Origin: Cohnella luojiensis
GTDB lineage: Bacteria; Bacillota; Bacilli; Paenibacillales; Paenibacillaceae
Direction of reading: 5' to 3'
Length of the DNA stretch: 64,000 bases
Assembly (NCBI RefSeq): GCF_004564235.1
Contig: NZ_SOMN01000020.1
Span: 27,685-91,684, forward strand
In this document: one piece after another, positions 50,334-58,283 of the stretch
How the letters are laid out: each line of letters opens with the position of its first letter
Position numbering within the stretch: position 1 is the first letter of the stretch
Position numbers and translations under genes: made by a program
The notes under the pieces: generated by a model
What the model was told of the DNA's origin: nothing
The model's input: the letters and a program-made list of their open reading frames with translations, nothing else
Databases searched by the model: none

Positions 50334-50915
50334 ATGAGTCAGGGAAAAGAAAAAATTCTGCAAACCGCTTTACAGGAATTTGCGGAGAAAGGGTACGATG
50401 GGGCCAGAATCGATTATATTTCAAAAATGGCCGGTGTTAACAAAGCATTAATTTATTACCACTTTAAAAGTAAGGAAGAATTATTCACGGCGGTTATTAA
50501 CGACTTATTCGAAAAAGCGGTTTCCGTTTCAATTGAACCTACAGGTACATCCGTTCGCGAAAACTTGATTCAAGTCATGGAACATTTCATTGATTTTCTT
50601 CATTACAACCCATATTTCGTGAAGATTATGGACCAAAGCGTTGCGCAAGATCGAGACATATTTCATCAGCTTCATCACCAAAATTTCTTTTTCGAAACGG
50701 TGATTGGGATGTATCAGCTTGGCGTCCAGACCGGCGAATGCAGGAAGGTCGATCATCCTGAAGATTTCATCGTAAGTTTACTAGGTGCGGTTTATTTTTA
50801 TTTCTCTCACCACAAGGCGATTCGTAAATTTTACGGGAATATCTCCGAAGAGGAAGTCATCTCGATCCGAAAAAAAACGATGAAGGATATGATCTCGAGG
50901 TTGACTTTTTTGTGA
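50334..50915 (+). CDS. TetR/AcrR family transcriptional regulator
   Basis: 193 residues, ATG at 50334 after GATGGAGG. The TetR helix-turn-helix is standard: EKILQTALQEFAEKGYDGAR, then IDYISKMAGVNKALIYYHFK and SKEELFTAVI. The C-terminal ligand domain is all-helical and resembles the short HTH_TetR/CecR-type dimerisation domain. It most likely represses its own operon through the 12-base-arm palindrome at 48974-49001. The 395 bases after the gene hold only the left motif and hairpin of a dispersed element. Confidence 0.9.
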   Translation: MSQGKEKILQTALQEFAEKGYDGARIDYISKMAGVNKALIYYHFKSKEELFTAVINDLFEKAVSVSIEPTGTSVRENLIQVMEHFIDFLHYNPYFVKIMDQSVAQDRDIFHQLHHQNFFFETVIGMYQLGVQTGECRKVDHPEDFIVSLLGAVYFYFSHHKAIRKFYGNISEEEVISIRKKTMKDMISRLTFL

Positions 50916-51062
50916 TCCGTCTGAAATCTCTAAGACATTTTTGCTGCGGGAATTTTTTTCTCTTCATACGGCATCAAATTCCATAGAGTCTAGGAAACAA
51001 GCTTACTCCAACGAGCAAAGGAACATAAATGAACTGAATAAGCCCTTTTGAAAAAATCGTGG

Positions 51063-51121
51063 TTACTCAACTAACGGAGAACAATAGTTCAACACCAAAA
51101 CGGTTGACGCGTGGCAGCCGT
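51063..51121 (+). repeat. dispersed hairpin element, copy s
   Basis: Left motif AACTAACGGAGAACAATAGT (51069-51088), then ACGGTTG (51100-51106) paired with CAGCCGT (51115-51121, one G-U pair). It lacks a clear right motif. It is the only copy between 33 and 58 kb that I find. Confidence 0.55.
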
Positions 51122-51310
51122 CACTTCGCTCCCATGAAAATAATACCCCATTTTCATCATCTGTGGTGCTGCGTCAGCATATGCGTGGCTAACGGATCGC
51201 TACCACCGATTCGTATCCATATATACCTCCGTCCTCCGCACCCAGACCCTAAGAAATTAAGGCAAAACCAAAAAATTTAAGATGGTACCTATTGACAAGG
51301 AGGAGCTTCC

Positions 51311-52055
51311 ATGAAGATCGTGAATAGTCATTTGCATTTTCCGAAAGCAAAACTCGCTGCACCAAACGGCTACGGTTATATTCATGTAGCAGCAGAGCTG
51401 GAAAGACCGGCCGGCCCGTTTCCACGCAGCACTGATCTGAAGCGCAGCGTCATTCGGCAATGTAAAGCAATTGCAGACCGCCTTCAAAAGCTGCCTCACG
51501 TTCGTAACGTTCATGTTTTCGAAGCCGTGCTAATCGCCCCCGGTCGCGGTAAACTGCTCAACAAGCGTAAAGGGCAAGTTCATCTCGCTAAATTCGATGC
51601 AGTTGTCCTTATTGAAACGGACAGTTTACAGACGGCACAAGCAAGTGCAGGAAAGTTCACTGTTTCAAGAATTGATACAACTCTTGTCTAAACATTCCGC
51701 GTATACCCACTCGGTAGCCGCTGTAAATGCCCGTAAAATTGCGGAAGTCGATAAGACTCGGCCTGGGATATTTCTATTCAACTATTTTTACGCTGACGAT
51801 GTCCGAGAACTATTGCCCGTTTGGGAGTATACTGCTGGATGGTTTATGGTAAAGACCGGCCTCGACAATTCAACGCTGCTTTTGCCCACCGAAGGGGAAT
51901 CTTCACAGTATGGGGTTATCAACCACTGCAGATGGGACCGCTTGTCCGATATCGTCCCGGATCCCCTGTTTCGCAGATCGTTCCGCAAATATGTGTTGGA
52001 CAATTTCGAATCCAACGGTATTGCGGCGATGCCAATCTTGTATAAACTCGTATAA
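51311..52055 (+). pseudogene. hypothetical conserved protein gene with one frameshift
   Basis: ATG 51311 follows AAGGAGGAGC. The first frame runs to 51691 and encodes SHLHFPKAKLAAPNGYGYIH, VIRQCKAIADRLQKLPHV and FDAVVLIETDSLQTAQ. The protein continues in the next frame from about 51650: LFQELIQLLSKHSAYTHSV, RKIAEVDKTRPGIFLFNYFY, LPVWEYTAGWFMVKTGLDN and FRRSFRKYVLDNFESNGIAA, ending at 52055. One indel between about 51640 and 51665 splits a protein of about 245 residues. The two halves form a smooth whole by length and composition. I do not recognise the family; VWEYTAGWFMVKTGLDNSTLL resembles a conserved core of an uncharacterised protein. Confidence 0.6.
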
Positions 52056-52076
52056 TCTAAACTTGGAGGTTGTATA

Positions 52077-52270
52077 AATAGAAGAGACCATCAGCTTGAG
52101 AATCGTTCAAACCGCCTATCAATTATTTACGAGTAGAGGAATTCCTAAGCGATGTTCAGAAATCAGTTCCGGAGTTATGGAATCAAATCGTCCATTTCCG
52201 CATGGAAAAGGCGAGGTTACCATTTATGAGCGAAAGAGAGGGATCTCAAATATGGAAAACGCTAGATTAA
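52077..52270 (+). pseudogene. TetR regulator remnant with internal deletion
   Basis: After TTGGAGG the frame EETISLRIVQTAYQLFTSRG is the first helix of a TetR regulator. The text then jumps, with a frame change near 52145, to VQKSVPELWNQIVHFRMEKA and LPFMSEREGSQIWKTLD with stop at 52268-52270, which resembles the end of a TetR ligand domain. The recognition helix is gone. The next gene starts inside this wreck in another frame. Confidence 0.5.
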
Positions 52271-53451
52271 CAAGTCTCTTAACAGTAGTGTCATCCACCA
52301 TTACATTATCCGTCATACTGTTCATTACTATAGGATCTGGTATTGCCATCGAGTACGGTCTGATCAGCTTACTTGCATTAATTGGATGGTTAAAATTTTC
52401 ATATAAGTCAACACCAAGTCAAACTAATACCGTACCAAAATATATATTAGGTATTGTATTGATTGTTGCTTTAAACACAGTTCGATATACAGCTGACTTC
52501 TCACAATTTATTTATTTGAATTACAATCAGTGGTTCACAGAATCTTTCACACTTAATCACACGCAATGGTTTGTATGGATGGTATGTCTGCCAGTCTCCC
52601 TTTTACTTTTTGGTGGATATTACCTGAGCAAACGTCAAACCGTCGGTTATTTCTTCGCTTGGTGGGGGTTTATTTATATCACAATTGAATCTCTCCTACA
52701 ATTACAGATAGAGTTAGGAAATTATTCATCCTATAATCATGTTTACTATTTGGGTCTCATTTTGGCGATGTTGCTATTCAATATCAGTGTATCTGGTATC
52801 TTGAAGCTCATTAAACCTAAAGGAGAAGAGCAAAAAATTGAAGATTATCAGCCTTTGACCAAAAAGCAAAAGAATTTATGGTCTTTACTATTAGTGACCT
52901 TTGTTATGGTATATGCTGTAACCCTTTATACGCAAGCTGGTCCCTTACCCGTTGGAGTAATTGTAGGGTCCATGATGGGAGGAATGATTGGTTGGCGGAA
53001 AACGACTTCCAATATTCCAGCAGATCCTTATAAACTAGTTCCTTTATACCTTTTATTACAAGCACTTTTTTACATTCACGTTGGAGAAGAAGTGCTCACA
53101 CACTTTAACCGGGGAATTGCATCCATTTCAGGACTCCCATGGTCTGACGTGGAATTTGATTACGTTATCACTTTCTTAGGACCCATCTTTTGGGTATTTG
53201 GAGCATATAGTCTATGGAAAAGACAAGTATTTGGAAATTTCATCTTATGGTTTATGATTGTTGGAATGATTTTAGGGGAACCAACCCATCTTCTTGTATT
53301 CCCTATCGTAAGAATGGTCAAAGAGGGAATCGGTTACGAATATTTTTCAGGCATGTACACGGCTTTGTTCCCTATGATACCAGCAATATTAGGATTAATC
53401 ATAATTCTAAAAGATCATAAGAAACATAAGAAGGCGATAAATAATGTTTAG
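52252..53451 (+). CDS. polytopic membrane protein of unknown function (HupE partner)
   Basis: 399 residues from ATG 52252, eight bases after AGAGAGGGA. An in-frame extension to 52096 exists but comes from the TetR remnant and is not believable. About ten membrane spans are predicted; the loop near residues 185-215 is charged (KLIKPKGEEQKIEDYQPLTKKQKN). YIHVGEEVLTHFNRGIA and GMILGEPTHLLVFPIV contain His and Glu residues inside or next to membrane segments, which could bind a metal. I do not recognise the family. Its stop overlaps the HupE-like gene start by eight bases, so both proteins are probably made together. Confidence 0.65.
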   Translation: MENARLTSLLTVVSSTITLSVILFITIGSGIAIEYGLISLLALIGWLKFSYKSTPSQTNTVPKYILGIVLIVALNTVRYTADFSQFIYLNYNQWFTESFTLNHTQWFVWMVCLPVSLLLFGGYYLSKRQTVGYFFAWWGFIYITIESLLQLQIELGNYSSYNHVYYLGLILAMLLFNISVSGILKLIKPKGEEQKIEDYQPLTKKQKNLWSLLLVTFVMVYAVTLYTQAGPLPVGVIVGSMMGGMIGWRKTTSNIPADPYKLVPLYLLLQALFYIHVGEEVLTHFNRGIASISGLPWSDVEFDYVITFLGPIFWVFGAYSLWKRQVFGNFILWFMIVGMILGEPTHLLVFPIVRMVKEGIGYEYFSGMYTALFPMIPAILGLIIILKDHKKHKKAINNV

Positions 53452-54013
53452 ATATTGTTTACTCTTTGTAATATTTTTTATGTTATCGATTGATACCTCT
53501 TATGCGCACGGATTTGGTGGAAGTGGATTTCTACATCCATTAACAGGAATTGATCATCTTTTTGCGATGGTAGCTGTAGGGCTTTGGAGTGCTCAAATAG
53601 GAGGAAGAGCAGTGTACCTAGTACCTTCTTGCTTCTTATTTATGATGGCAGTTGGGGGGATTGTTGGGTTTCAAGAAATTCAACTCAGTAATGTAGAGTT
53701 TATGATTGCCTTATCAGTTTTGTTATTAGGCTTAGCTATATCTTTAAACAATAAGAGCTCAATCGTCTTGGCCGGATTGGGAGTTGCCATTTTCGGATTT
53801 TTTCATGGGTATGCCCATGGTACTGAAATCCCCAATACATTAAATCATATTGAATACATGATTGGATTTCTAGTTACAACTCTAGGTTTACACATCATTG
53901 GTGCAGTTAGCGGATTACTCATCCTAGAAAAAAGAAAAGGATCGACTACTTTAAGGTTCTCAGGCTTAACGATTTTTGTTATTGGAGTATATTTAACAAT
54001 ATTAAAGATTTAA
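53444..54013 (+). CDS. HupE/UreJ family protein (nickel/cobalt permease-like)
   Basis: 189 residues, ATG at 53444 overlapping the preceding gene. A cleavable signal peptide ends near SYAHG, as in HupE. The family signature HPLTGIDHLFAMVAVGLWS lies near residues 29-47 and the second His motif GFFHGYAHGTE near 122-132. HupE/UreJ proteins are six-span membrane proteins proposed to import nickel or cobalt by facilitated diffusion. No hydrogenase or urease genes are in the window, so the metal and purpose are open. The tight overlap with a His-containing ten-span protein suggests a two-part system. Confidence 0.85.
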   Translation: MFRYCLLFVIFFMLSIDTSYAHGFGGSGFLHPLTGIDHLFAMVAVGLWSAQIGGRAVYLVPSCFLFMMAVGGIVGFQEIQLSNVEFMIALSVLLLGLAISLNNKSSIVLAGLGVAIFGFFHGYAHGTEIPNTLNHIEYMIGFLVTTLGLHIIGAVSGLLILEKRKGSTTLRFSGLTIFVIGVYLTILKI

Positions 54014-54036
54014 AATGTCATTGGGCTCTAGGAATG

Positions 54037-54078
54037 AGCCGCCCCGTATCAAACCCGGGCGGCTTAATCGAAGTTTTT
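54037..54078 (+). terminator. terminator hairpin after the HupE gene
   Basis: AGCCGCCC (54037-54044) pairs perfectly with GGGCGGCT (54057-54064); a T-tract follows nine bases later (TTTTTT around 54074-54079). Confidence 0.6.
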
Positions 54079-54082
54079 TAAA

Positions 54083-54178
54083 TTAGATGACGTTTAGTCC
54101 CGGAATCGTCTTTGCGCGACGTAACTCGATACGATCGTACTCGGGAACTGATCCGCTAAAATAATAGTAACCGTCGGC
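54083..54178 (-). pseudogene. GH43 glycosidase N-terminal fragment
   Basis: On the minus strand the frame reads ADGYYYFSGSVPEYDRIELR then RAKTIPGLNVI and a stop at 54083-54085. This matches a blade of the GH43 five-bladed propeller near the N-terminus (tryptophan-less D-G-Y-Y-Y-F-x-G-S and R-I-x-L-R-R-A). About 32 residues of a normally 300-residue-plus enzyme survive. Confidence 0.5.
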
Positions 54179-54312
54179 ATGAACGAGATTGCTACGAAAT
54201 ATGAAATGAGTCCAGTGATGATTAGCCGATGGAAGGCAGAGTTCCTTGATCGAGCATCAACGGTGTTCGAGAAGAAGACGGGCGATACTGAGAAGCTGAA
54301 GAACAAGGAACG
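54179..54312 (+). mobile_element. IS3-family orfA fragment
   Basis: MNEIATKYEMSPVMISRWKA followed by EFLDRASTVFEKK is the helix-turn-helix region of an IS3-family orfA protein. The N-terminal part that should precede it ends in E-E-K-S, exactly where the frame starting at 63923 breaks off at the window edge, so the two come from the same kind of element. Only about 44 residues remain. Confidence 0.65.
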
Positions 54313-54357
54313 TCGTGAGTGGGTCCGATATCTTATACCGAGGGTTGCCTCATGGAG

Positions 54358-54593
54358 AAGGTTATCATTATAGGAGAGATGCAAATACGCCTTCATATCA
54401 TCGAGTGACAAACCCGCTTTTTTCAGGCATATAATGAACTTCATTTATCCTCTGAACGGTACACGCGATGACCATTTGCCTTTCGTTCCGCACGTGGCAG
54501 CAGGCCAATTTTCTCGTAATATTGTATGGTATCTTAGGTTAATCCGGTCTGCTCCGAAATTTGTTTAATAGTATTCCCATTGACTTCACTCAT
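54358..54593 (-). pseudogene. MerR-family regulator remnant
   Basis: On the minus strand, ATG at 54593 begins MSEVNGNTIKQISEQTGLT, then a stop, then DTIQYYEKIGLLPRAERK and ANGHRVYRSEDK, then a one-base shift to FIICLKKAGLSLDDMKAYLH and LSYNDNLL. This is the MerR winged helix with an in-frame stop and a frameshift; the rest of the protein is cut away next to the IS3 fragment. Confidence 0.65.
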
Positions 54594-54694
54594 TATTTTT
54601 ATCACATGCTATCTTATCTGTTTAAGTAAATTGTACAACTTGGAGCTTACTCCAAGTCAAGTAAGGCAGTCCACTCAGTAAGGGAGGCAGAAAA

Positions 54695-54967
54695 ATGAAG
54701 AAAATAGTTATTACAATGTTTGTCTTACTGACTTTTATTGTAAGTGGTTGTAATAGTTCAGAATTAAAGGTATCAGAAGAACAGGCGAAATCAAGTGTTA
54801 TCGAACAACACACTGGAAACAACGGCAAGGTTAAAATACTATCAGTAGACCTCAAGAGAAATAACTATATAGTTGAGTGGGAAAATGAAGAAAATTGTGA
54901 GAAGGGAATCGATTCTGTTAACGGAGAAAATGGATCGATTAAAATGATTGAGGCTTCAATCTGTTAA
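54695..54967 (+). CDS. small putative lipoprotein
   Basis: 90 residues, ATG at 54695 after AAGGGAGG. Lipoprotein signal with lipobox VSGC (Cys near 19). The mature part begins with ELKVSEEQAKSSVIEQHTGN and contains VKILSVDLKRNNYIVEWENE, resembling half of a PepSY-like alpha/beta unit, with a C-terminal Cys. It would be anchored to the outer face of the membrane. Function unknown. A strong bidirectional terminator follows. Confidence 0.65.
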   Translation: MKKIVITMFVLLTFIVSGCNSSELKVSEEQAKSSVIEQHTGNNGKVKILSVDLKRNNYIVEWENEENCEKGIDSVNGENGSIKMIEASIC

Positions 54968-55024
54968 TAAAGTAGTCCTCGAGCTGGACTGTCTCAAAAT
55001 TTAAATGAACCGAATTTCATGAAG

Positions 55025-55064
55025 AGAGCAACACGAAGTGTAGATACTCGTGTTGCTCTTTGTT
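55025..55064. terminator. bidirectional terminator
   Basis: AGAGCAACACGA (55025-55036) pairs perfectly with TCGTGTTGCTCT (55048-55059), a 12-bp stem followed by TTGTTCT. It separates the lipoprotein gene from the convergent AraC pseudogene. A CTGTCTCAAAA phrase at 54989-54999 just before it resembles an insertion-sequence end. Confidence 0.75.
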
Positions 55065-55590
55065 CTAAGATTCAGACTTCTTAACGATAGGGATCCAGAT
55101 TTCCATTTCATACATATTGTTGCCACGATCGTAAGTCATTTCAAACTCGGGACCGTTTGCGAATTCGTAGTTAGAGCTCGGAAACCATTCTCCCCAAATA
55201 CGCCGCCACAATTCATGAATACCGCTCTGTCCGTCAGGGTAGTGGCCGGTTGGGAAAATCGCGTAAGTTTGAGGGGGAATTTGAAGCTGCTCAAACCCTC
55301 CCGGCAAGCTGCTTTGGGGTAAGAAGTAACCGATCAAGTAGGAAAATTGGTGGATAACCGAGGATAGGCTTTGAGTGAAACGCCTTTATCGCGCGCTGAC
55401 ATTGGCATCACACCATGCATTTTTTTGAACGCTCTGGAAAATGCCTCAGGTGATTCGTAACCATACTTCAAAGCGATATCGATGACCTTTGAACCGCTTT
55501 GTTGCAGCTCAAATGCGGAAGGGTCAGCCGAATGCGCCGAATATATTCTGAGAGCGGCGCATTGGTTATGAACGAAAACATCCGATTAAA
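55065..55590 (-). pseudogene. AraC-type regulator with GyrI-like domain, broken
   Basis: On the minus strand, [20 protein letters not shown], then after a shift [19 protein letters not shown] and [17 protein letters not shown], are the two helix-turn-helix motifs of an AraC protein. The last part, an open frame of 90 residues at 55065-55337 (PPQTYAIFPTGHYPDGQSGI, HELWRRIWGEWFPSSNYEF), is the GyrI-like effector domain. At least two frameshifts (near 55520 and 55340) separate the parts, and about 35 N-terminal residues are missing. Confidence 0.7.
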
Positions 55591-55707
55591 AAAATGAACT
55601 CCATCGGTGACTTATTCCGTATAACTATTGCGGAAAAGTCAATATTATCTACATCTGACTTTGTCGGCTCATTATACTTACCATGGTTGTAAAGGAGAGA
55701 GTGCAAG

Positions 55708-56484
55708 TTGGAGTCATTGTGGTTGGAATATGCGTGGGCACTGCTAATTCTTATCTGTTTGGAAGGATTGCTATCGGCTGACAATGCGCTCGTATTAGCG
55801 GTTATCGCAAAGCATTTACCGGAGGACCAGAAGAAGAAAGCCATCAACTATGGGATCATCATGGCTTTTGTTTTCCGCTTCGCCGCTCTCTTTGCGATAT
55901 CGTTTATTGCGAACGTCTGGCAAATACAGGCGATCGGAGCTGCTTACCTTCTATACCTCGGGTTAAAGCACATCATCAAAGCGCGTTTTGGCAAGGAAAA
56001 CGAGAAATTTCGCGAGGACGTAGAGAAAGATGCTGCAGGAAAAGGTTTCTGGCCAACCGTGGGAAAAATCGCTCTTTCGGATCTCGCCTTTGCGATTGAT
56101 TCCATTCTTGCTGCAGTGGCTCTGGCGCTTGGTCTCCCGGATTCACCGCTTGGTAATTTCGGCGGTATGGACGGAGGAAAATTCTTGGTTGTCGTGCTTG
56201 GCGGTATCGCTGGGCTCGTCTTGATCAAATTCGCGGCCGCATGGTTTATTAAGCTGCTTGCTCAACACCCAGCACTCGAGACCACCGCTTATGCGATCGT
56301 GGCATGGGTCGGTGTGAAGCTCACAGTAATTACGCTGTCCCATGAAGATATTGGCGTATTAGATCATGATTTCCCGCATAGCACAGTCTGGACCCTTATC
56401 TTCTATGTTGTGTTGGTTGCGTTAGCCCTTCTCGGTTGGTTTGCGCCTTCGAATAAAAAACATTCACAGACTGATCAGGTCTAA
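55708..56484 (+). CDS. TerC family membrane protein (YkoY/YceF-like)
   Basis: 258 residues, TTG start at 55708 after AAAGGAGAG. Seven spans. The TerC signature is clear: LEGLLSADNALVLAVIAKHL near residue 20, with the acidic residues buried in the membrane, and its second repeat ALSDLAFAIDSILAAVALAL near residue 125. TerC/YkoY proteins export manganese or load it onto exoenzymes; the Bacillus subtilis relatives are controlled by the Mn-sensing yybP-ykoY riboswitch, which I could not find in the 110 bases upstream here. It ends at a good terminator. Confidence 0.85.
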   Translation: MESLWLEYAWALLILICLEGLLSADNALVLAVIAKHLPEDQKKKAINYGIIMAFVFRFAALFAISFIANVWQIQAIGAAYLLYLGLKHIIKARFGKENEKFREDVEKDAAGKGFWPTVGKIALSDLAFAIDSILAAVALALGLPDSPLGNFGGMDGGKFLVVVLGGIAGLVLIKFAAAWFIKLLAQHPALETTAYAIVAWVGVKLTVITLSHEDIGVLDHDFPHSTVWTLIFYVVLVALALLGWFAPSNKKHSQTDQV

Positions 56485-56512
56485 TGCTGGATTAATATTT
56501 CTCCAAAAAAAG

Positions 56513-56540
56513 AACCCGGTAAAGTATACCGGGTTTATTG
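56513..56540 (+). terminator. terminator of the TerC gene
   Basis: AACCCGGTA (56513-56521) pairs perfectly with TACCGGGTT (56527-56535) around AAGTA, followed by TATTG. Confidence 0.7.
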
Positions 56541-56578
56541 ATGCTTTCATAATATTTTACTGGGTGGATACATCAGCT

Positions 56579-56680
56579 TTACTTCGATTTTTTTTGTACT
56601 CCAGTTCTTCCTTGATCGTTCGGGTTGTTAGATCGTGACGGGGCATGCTTTGGGTTGTTTTTATCGGATGGTTTGATCAT
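56579..56680 (-). CDS. 33-residue basic, Asn/Pro-rich small protein
   Basis: ATG at 56680 is preceded by a perfect CAGGAGGTGA about ten bases upstream. The product, MIKPSDKNNPKHAPSRSNNP followed by NDQGRTGVQKKSK, is short, highly charged and lacks hydrophobic residues. Composition resembles minor small spore proteins such as SspN or SspP, but I see no certain match. It converges with the TerC gene, whose terminator lies 43 bases downstream of its stop. Confidence 0.45.
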   Translation of the reverse strand: MIKPSDKNNPKHAPSRSNNPNDQGRTGVQKKSK

Positions 56681-56880
56681 GTTTATAGTTCACCTCCTGT
56701 CTTATTCCATAAAAAGTATTTCTCCAAACCGCTATCCTTATGTTTGCATTCCGGAGGGCTGCCGTAATGTGGACATTACAAAACAACAATAATATAATTC
56801 GATTTAACAATAATTTATTGTAAAACGATAAACTTTGTGTTAAAGTCAAATTAAATTTAATAATAAGTGAGGGGCTTTTT

Positions 56881-57363
56881 ATGAAACGAGGCACAACGCT
56901 CTTTTTAAAGACGGCGGTTATTCTTATTGGCATCCCAGTTCTTGCTTTGTGCATATTTTTGGTGCCTGAGATAGCAAATTTTGCAGCAGAATTGTATCCG
57001 GATCTTACTTATATGAAATATCTCGTTTTTATCGATTTCTATGCAGCGGCGATACCTTTTTACTTTGCCCTGTATCAAGCTTTTAAACTTTTAAGCTATA
57101 TTGACAAAAACAACGCTTTCTCCGAATTATCCGTACAAGCGTTAAAGAATATAAAATACAGTGCAATCATAATTAGTAGCTTGTTTGCGTTAGGCATGCC
57201 GCTTTTCTATCTGGTGGCGGAGAAAGACGATGCCCCAGGTATCATAATAATCGGAATGGTGTTGATTTTCGCCTCCATGGTGATTGCCGTTTTTGCTGCC
57301 GTTCTCCAAAAGCTTTTAAAAGACGCTATTGATATAAAATCAGAAAATGATCTGACGGTCTGA
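56881..57363 (+). CDS. DUF2975 family membrane protein
   Basis: 160 residues with ATG at 56881 after a GTGAGGGG. Four spans at about residues 9-30, 47-68, 92-113 and 121-145; the phrase FALYQAFKLLSYIDKNNAFS after span 2 is the family signature (Y-I-D-x-x-x-A-F-S). DUF2975 proteins are of unknown role but are nearly always encoded directly before a small HTH protein of the YozG type, as here (the next gene's ATG follows ten bases after its stop). The pair may act as a membrane-linked regulator. Confidence 0.8.
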   Translation: MKRGTTLFLKTAVILIGIPVLALCIFLVPEIANFAAELYPDLTYMKYLVFIDFYAAAIPFYFALYQAFKLLSYIDKNNAFSELSVQALKNIKYSAIIISSLFALGMPLFYLVAEKDDAPGIIIIGMVLIFASMVIAVFAAVLQKLLKDAIDIKSENDLTV

Positions 57364-57373
57364 GGTGAATAAC

Positions 57374-57598
57374 ATGGCGATTATCATCAATATTGATGTG
57401 ATGTTGGCTAAAAGAAAAATGAGCGTCACAGAACTTTCGGAGAGGGTTGGAATAACGATGGCTAACCTCTCTATATTGAAAAATGGAAAGGCAAAAGCGA
57501 TTCGATTATCAACTTTAGAGGCGATTTGTAAGGCTTTAGAATGTCAGCCTGGAGATATATTAGAATACAAAAGTGACGAAGGCACCATTACCGGATAA
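57374..57598 (+). CDS. small Cro/C1-type HTH regulator (YozG-like)
   Basis: 74 residues from ATG 57374, six bases after GAGGTG; a GTG at 57365 is inside that site and less likely. It consists only of the DNA-binding fold: NIDVMLAKRKMSVTELSERV, then GITMANLSILKNGKAKAIRL and STLEAICKALECQPGDIL. It is translated with the DUF2975 protein and probably controls the pair. A perfect bidirectional terminator follows. Confidence 0.85.
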   Translation: MAIIINIDVMLAKRKMSVTELSERVGITMANLSILKNGKAKAIRLSTLEAICKALECQPGDILEYKSDEGTITG

Positions 57599-57620
57599 TG
57601 TACAATTTAATTTAATCCAC

Positions 57621-57646
57621 AAAAAAACCTTCCGAAAGGAAGGTTT
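57621..57646. terminator. bidirectional terminator
   Basis: AACCTTCC (57626-57633) and GGAAGGTT (57638-57645) pair perfectly around GAAA, with A-tract before and T/A-rich sequence after, so it serves the HTH gene and the convergent SRPBCC gene. Confidence 0.75.
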
Positions 57647-57672
57647 AATAATGGTTTCTTATCTTAATCTTG

Positions 57673-58098
57673 TTAAGAAATTTCACTATATCTTTTAAAA
57701 TTGTCAAGGAACGACTGCCAGCCTGCTTTTTGCTGCTCGATGGAATGGGTTGCTTCAGCTTCAAAATCTTCAATTACCTTAGTGTGGCTTTCTTGACTAA
57801 TAAAAGAGACCGTAACTTTTCTTCCATCTCCAAGAGTGTAAGAAATAAATTCGTTTATTCTCACTTCATCATAAACTCCGCCAAAATCAAATCCAAAGCT
57901 CCCATCCTTTGCTTCCAATCTTGTAAGAAATTTTCCGCCGACCCTTAAATCATTTTGAGCAATTGGTGCATGCCAGTCGTCAGCTGCAAAAGACCATTTC
58001 GTTATATGCTGTGGTTCCGTCCAATATTCCCACACTTTTTCAACTGGCGCATGAACTGTGGTTTCTACCGTTATTGTTACTTTGTCACCTGTTTCCAT
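57673..58098 (-). CDS. SRPBCC (AHSA1-like) domain protein
   Basis: 141 residues on the minus strand, ATG at 58098 with GAGGCGG upstream. The protein begins VTITVETTVHAPVEKVWEYW, then TEPQHITKWSFAADDWHAP, and ends with HSIEQQKAGWQSFLDNFKRY, the standard START/AHSA1 layout of a deep hydrophobic pocket protein. Members bind hydrophobic ligands or act as Hsp90-type cochaperone domains; many small bacterial ones are of unknown function. It is a single-gene unit. Confidence 0.88.
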   Translation of the reverse strand: METGDKVTITVETTVHAPVEKVWEYWTEPQHITKWSFAADDWHAPIAQNDLRVGGKFLTRLEAKDGSFGFDFGGVYDEVRINEFISYTLGDGRKVTVSFISQESHTKVIEDFEAEATHSIEQQKAGWQSFLDNFKRYSEIS

Positions 58099-58147
58099 TA
58101 TGATTACCGCCTCACTATATAAGATTTAGATTTATGGATAATTATAC

Positions 58148-58235
58148 CACTAAGCTAATTGGAAACGATAGTGGAAGAGGAGTGTTCCATCGCAACTCCT
58201 CTTTTGTCTTTTACGAACGGGCAGGATTGTTTCAA
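58148..58235 (+). repeat. dispersed hairpin element, copy t (complete, before GNAT gene)
   Basis: Left motif AAGCTAATTGGAAACGATAG plus TGGAA, stem GAGGAGT (58177-58183) with ACTCCTC (58195-58201), TTTTG, and right motif CGAACGGGCAGGATTGTTTC. It is in frame with, and readable as, an extension of the next gene. Confidence 0.75.
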
Positions 58236-58283
58236 TTTGGTGGAGAACTTTACCAAAGACGAATTAACAAAGGGGATAGTCAA

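Noticed and set aside
52096..52251. N-terminal extension of the ten-span membrane protein
   Set aside because: The extension is translated TetR remnant; a good ribosome binding site points to ATG 52252.
54094..54444. A 116-residue minus-strand gene
   Set aside because: It is a chance frame that starts in the MerR remnant and crosses the IS3 fragment in antisense.
55590..55708. yybP-ykoY manganese riboswitch before the TerC gene
   Set aside because: The conserved loops of that riboswitch are not recognisable in the 110 bases upstream, and much of this region derives from the AraC pseudogene.
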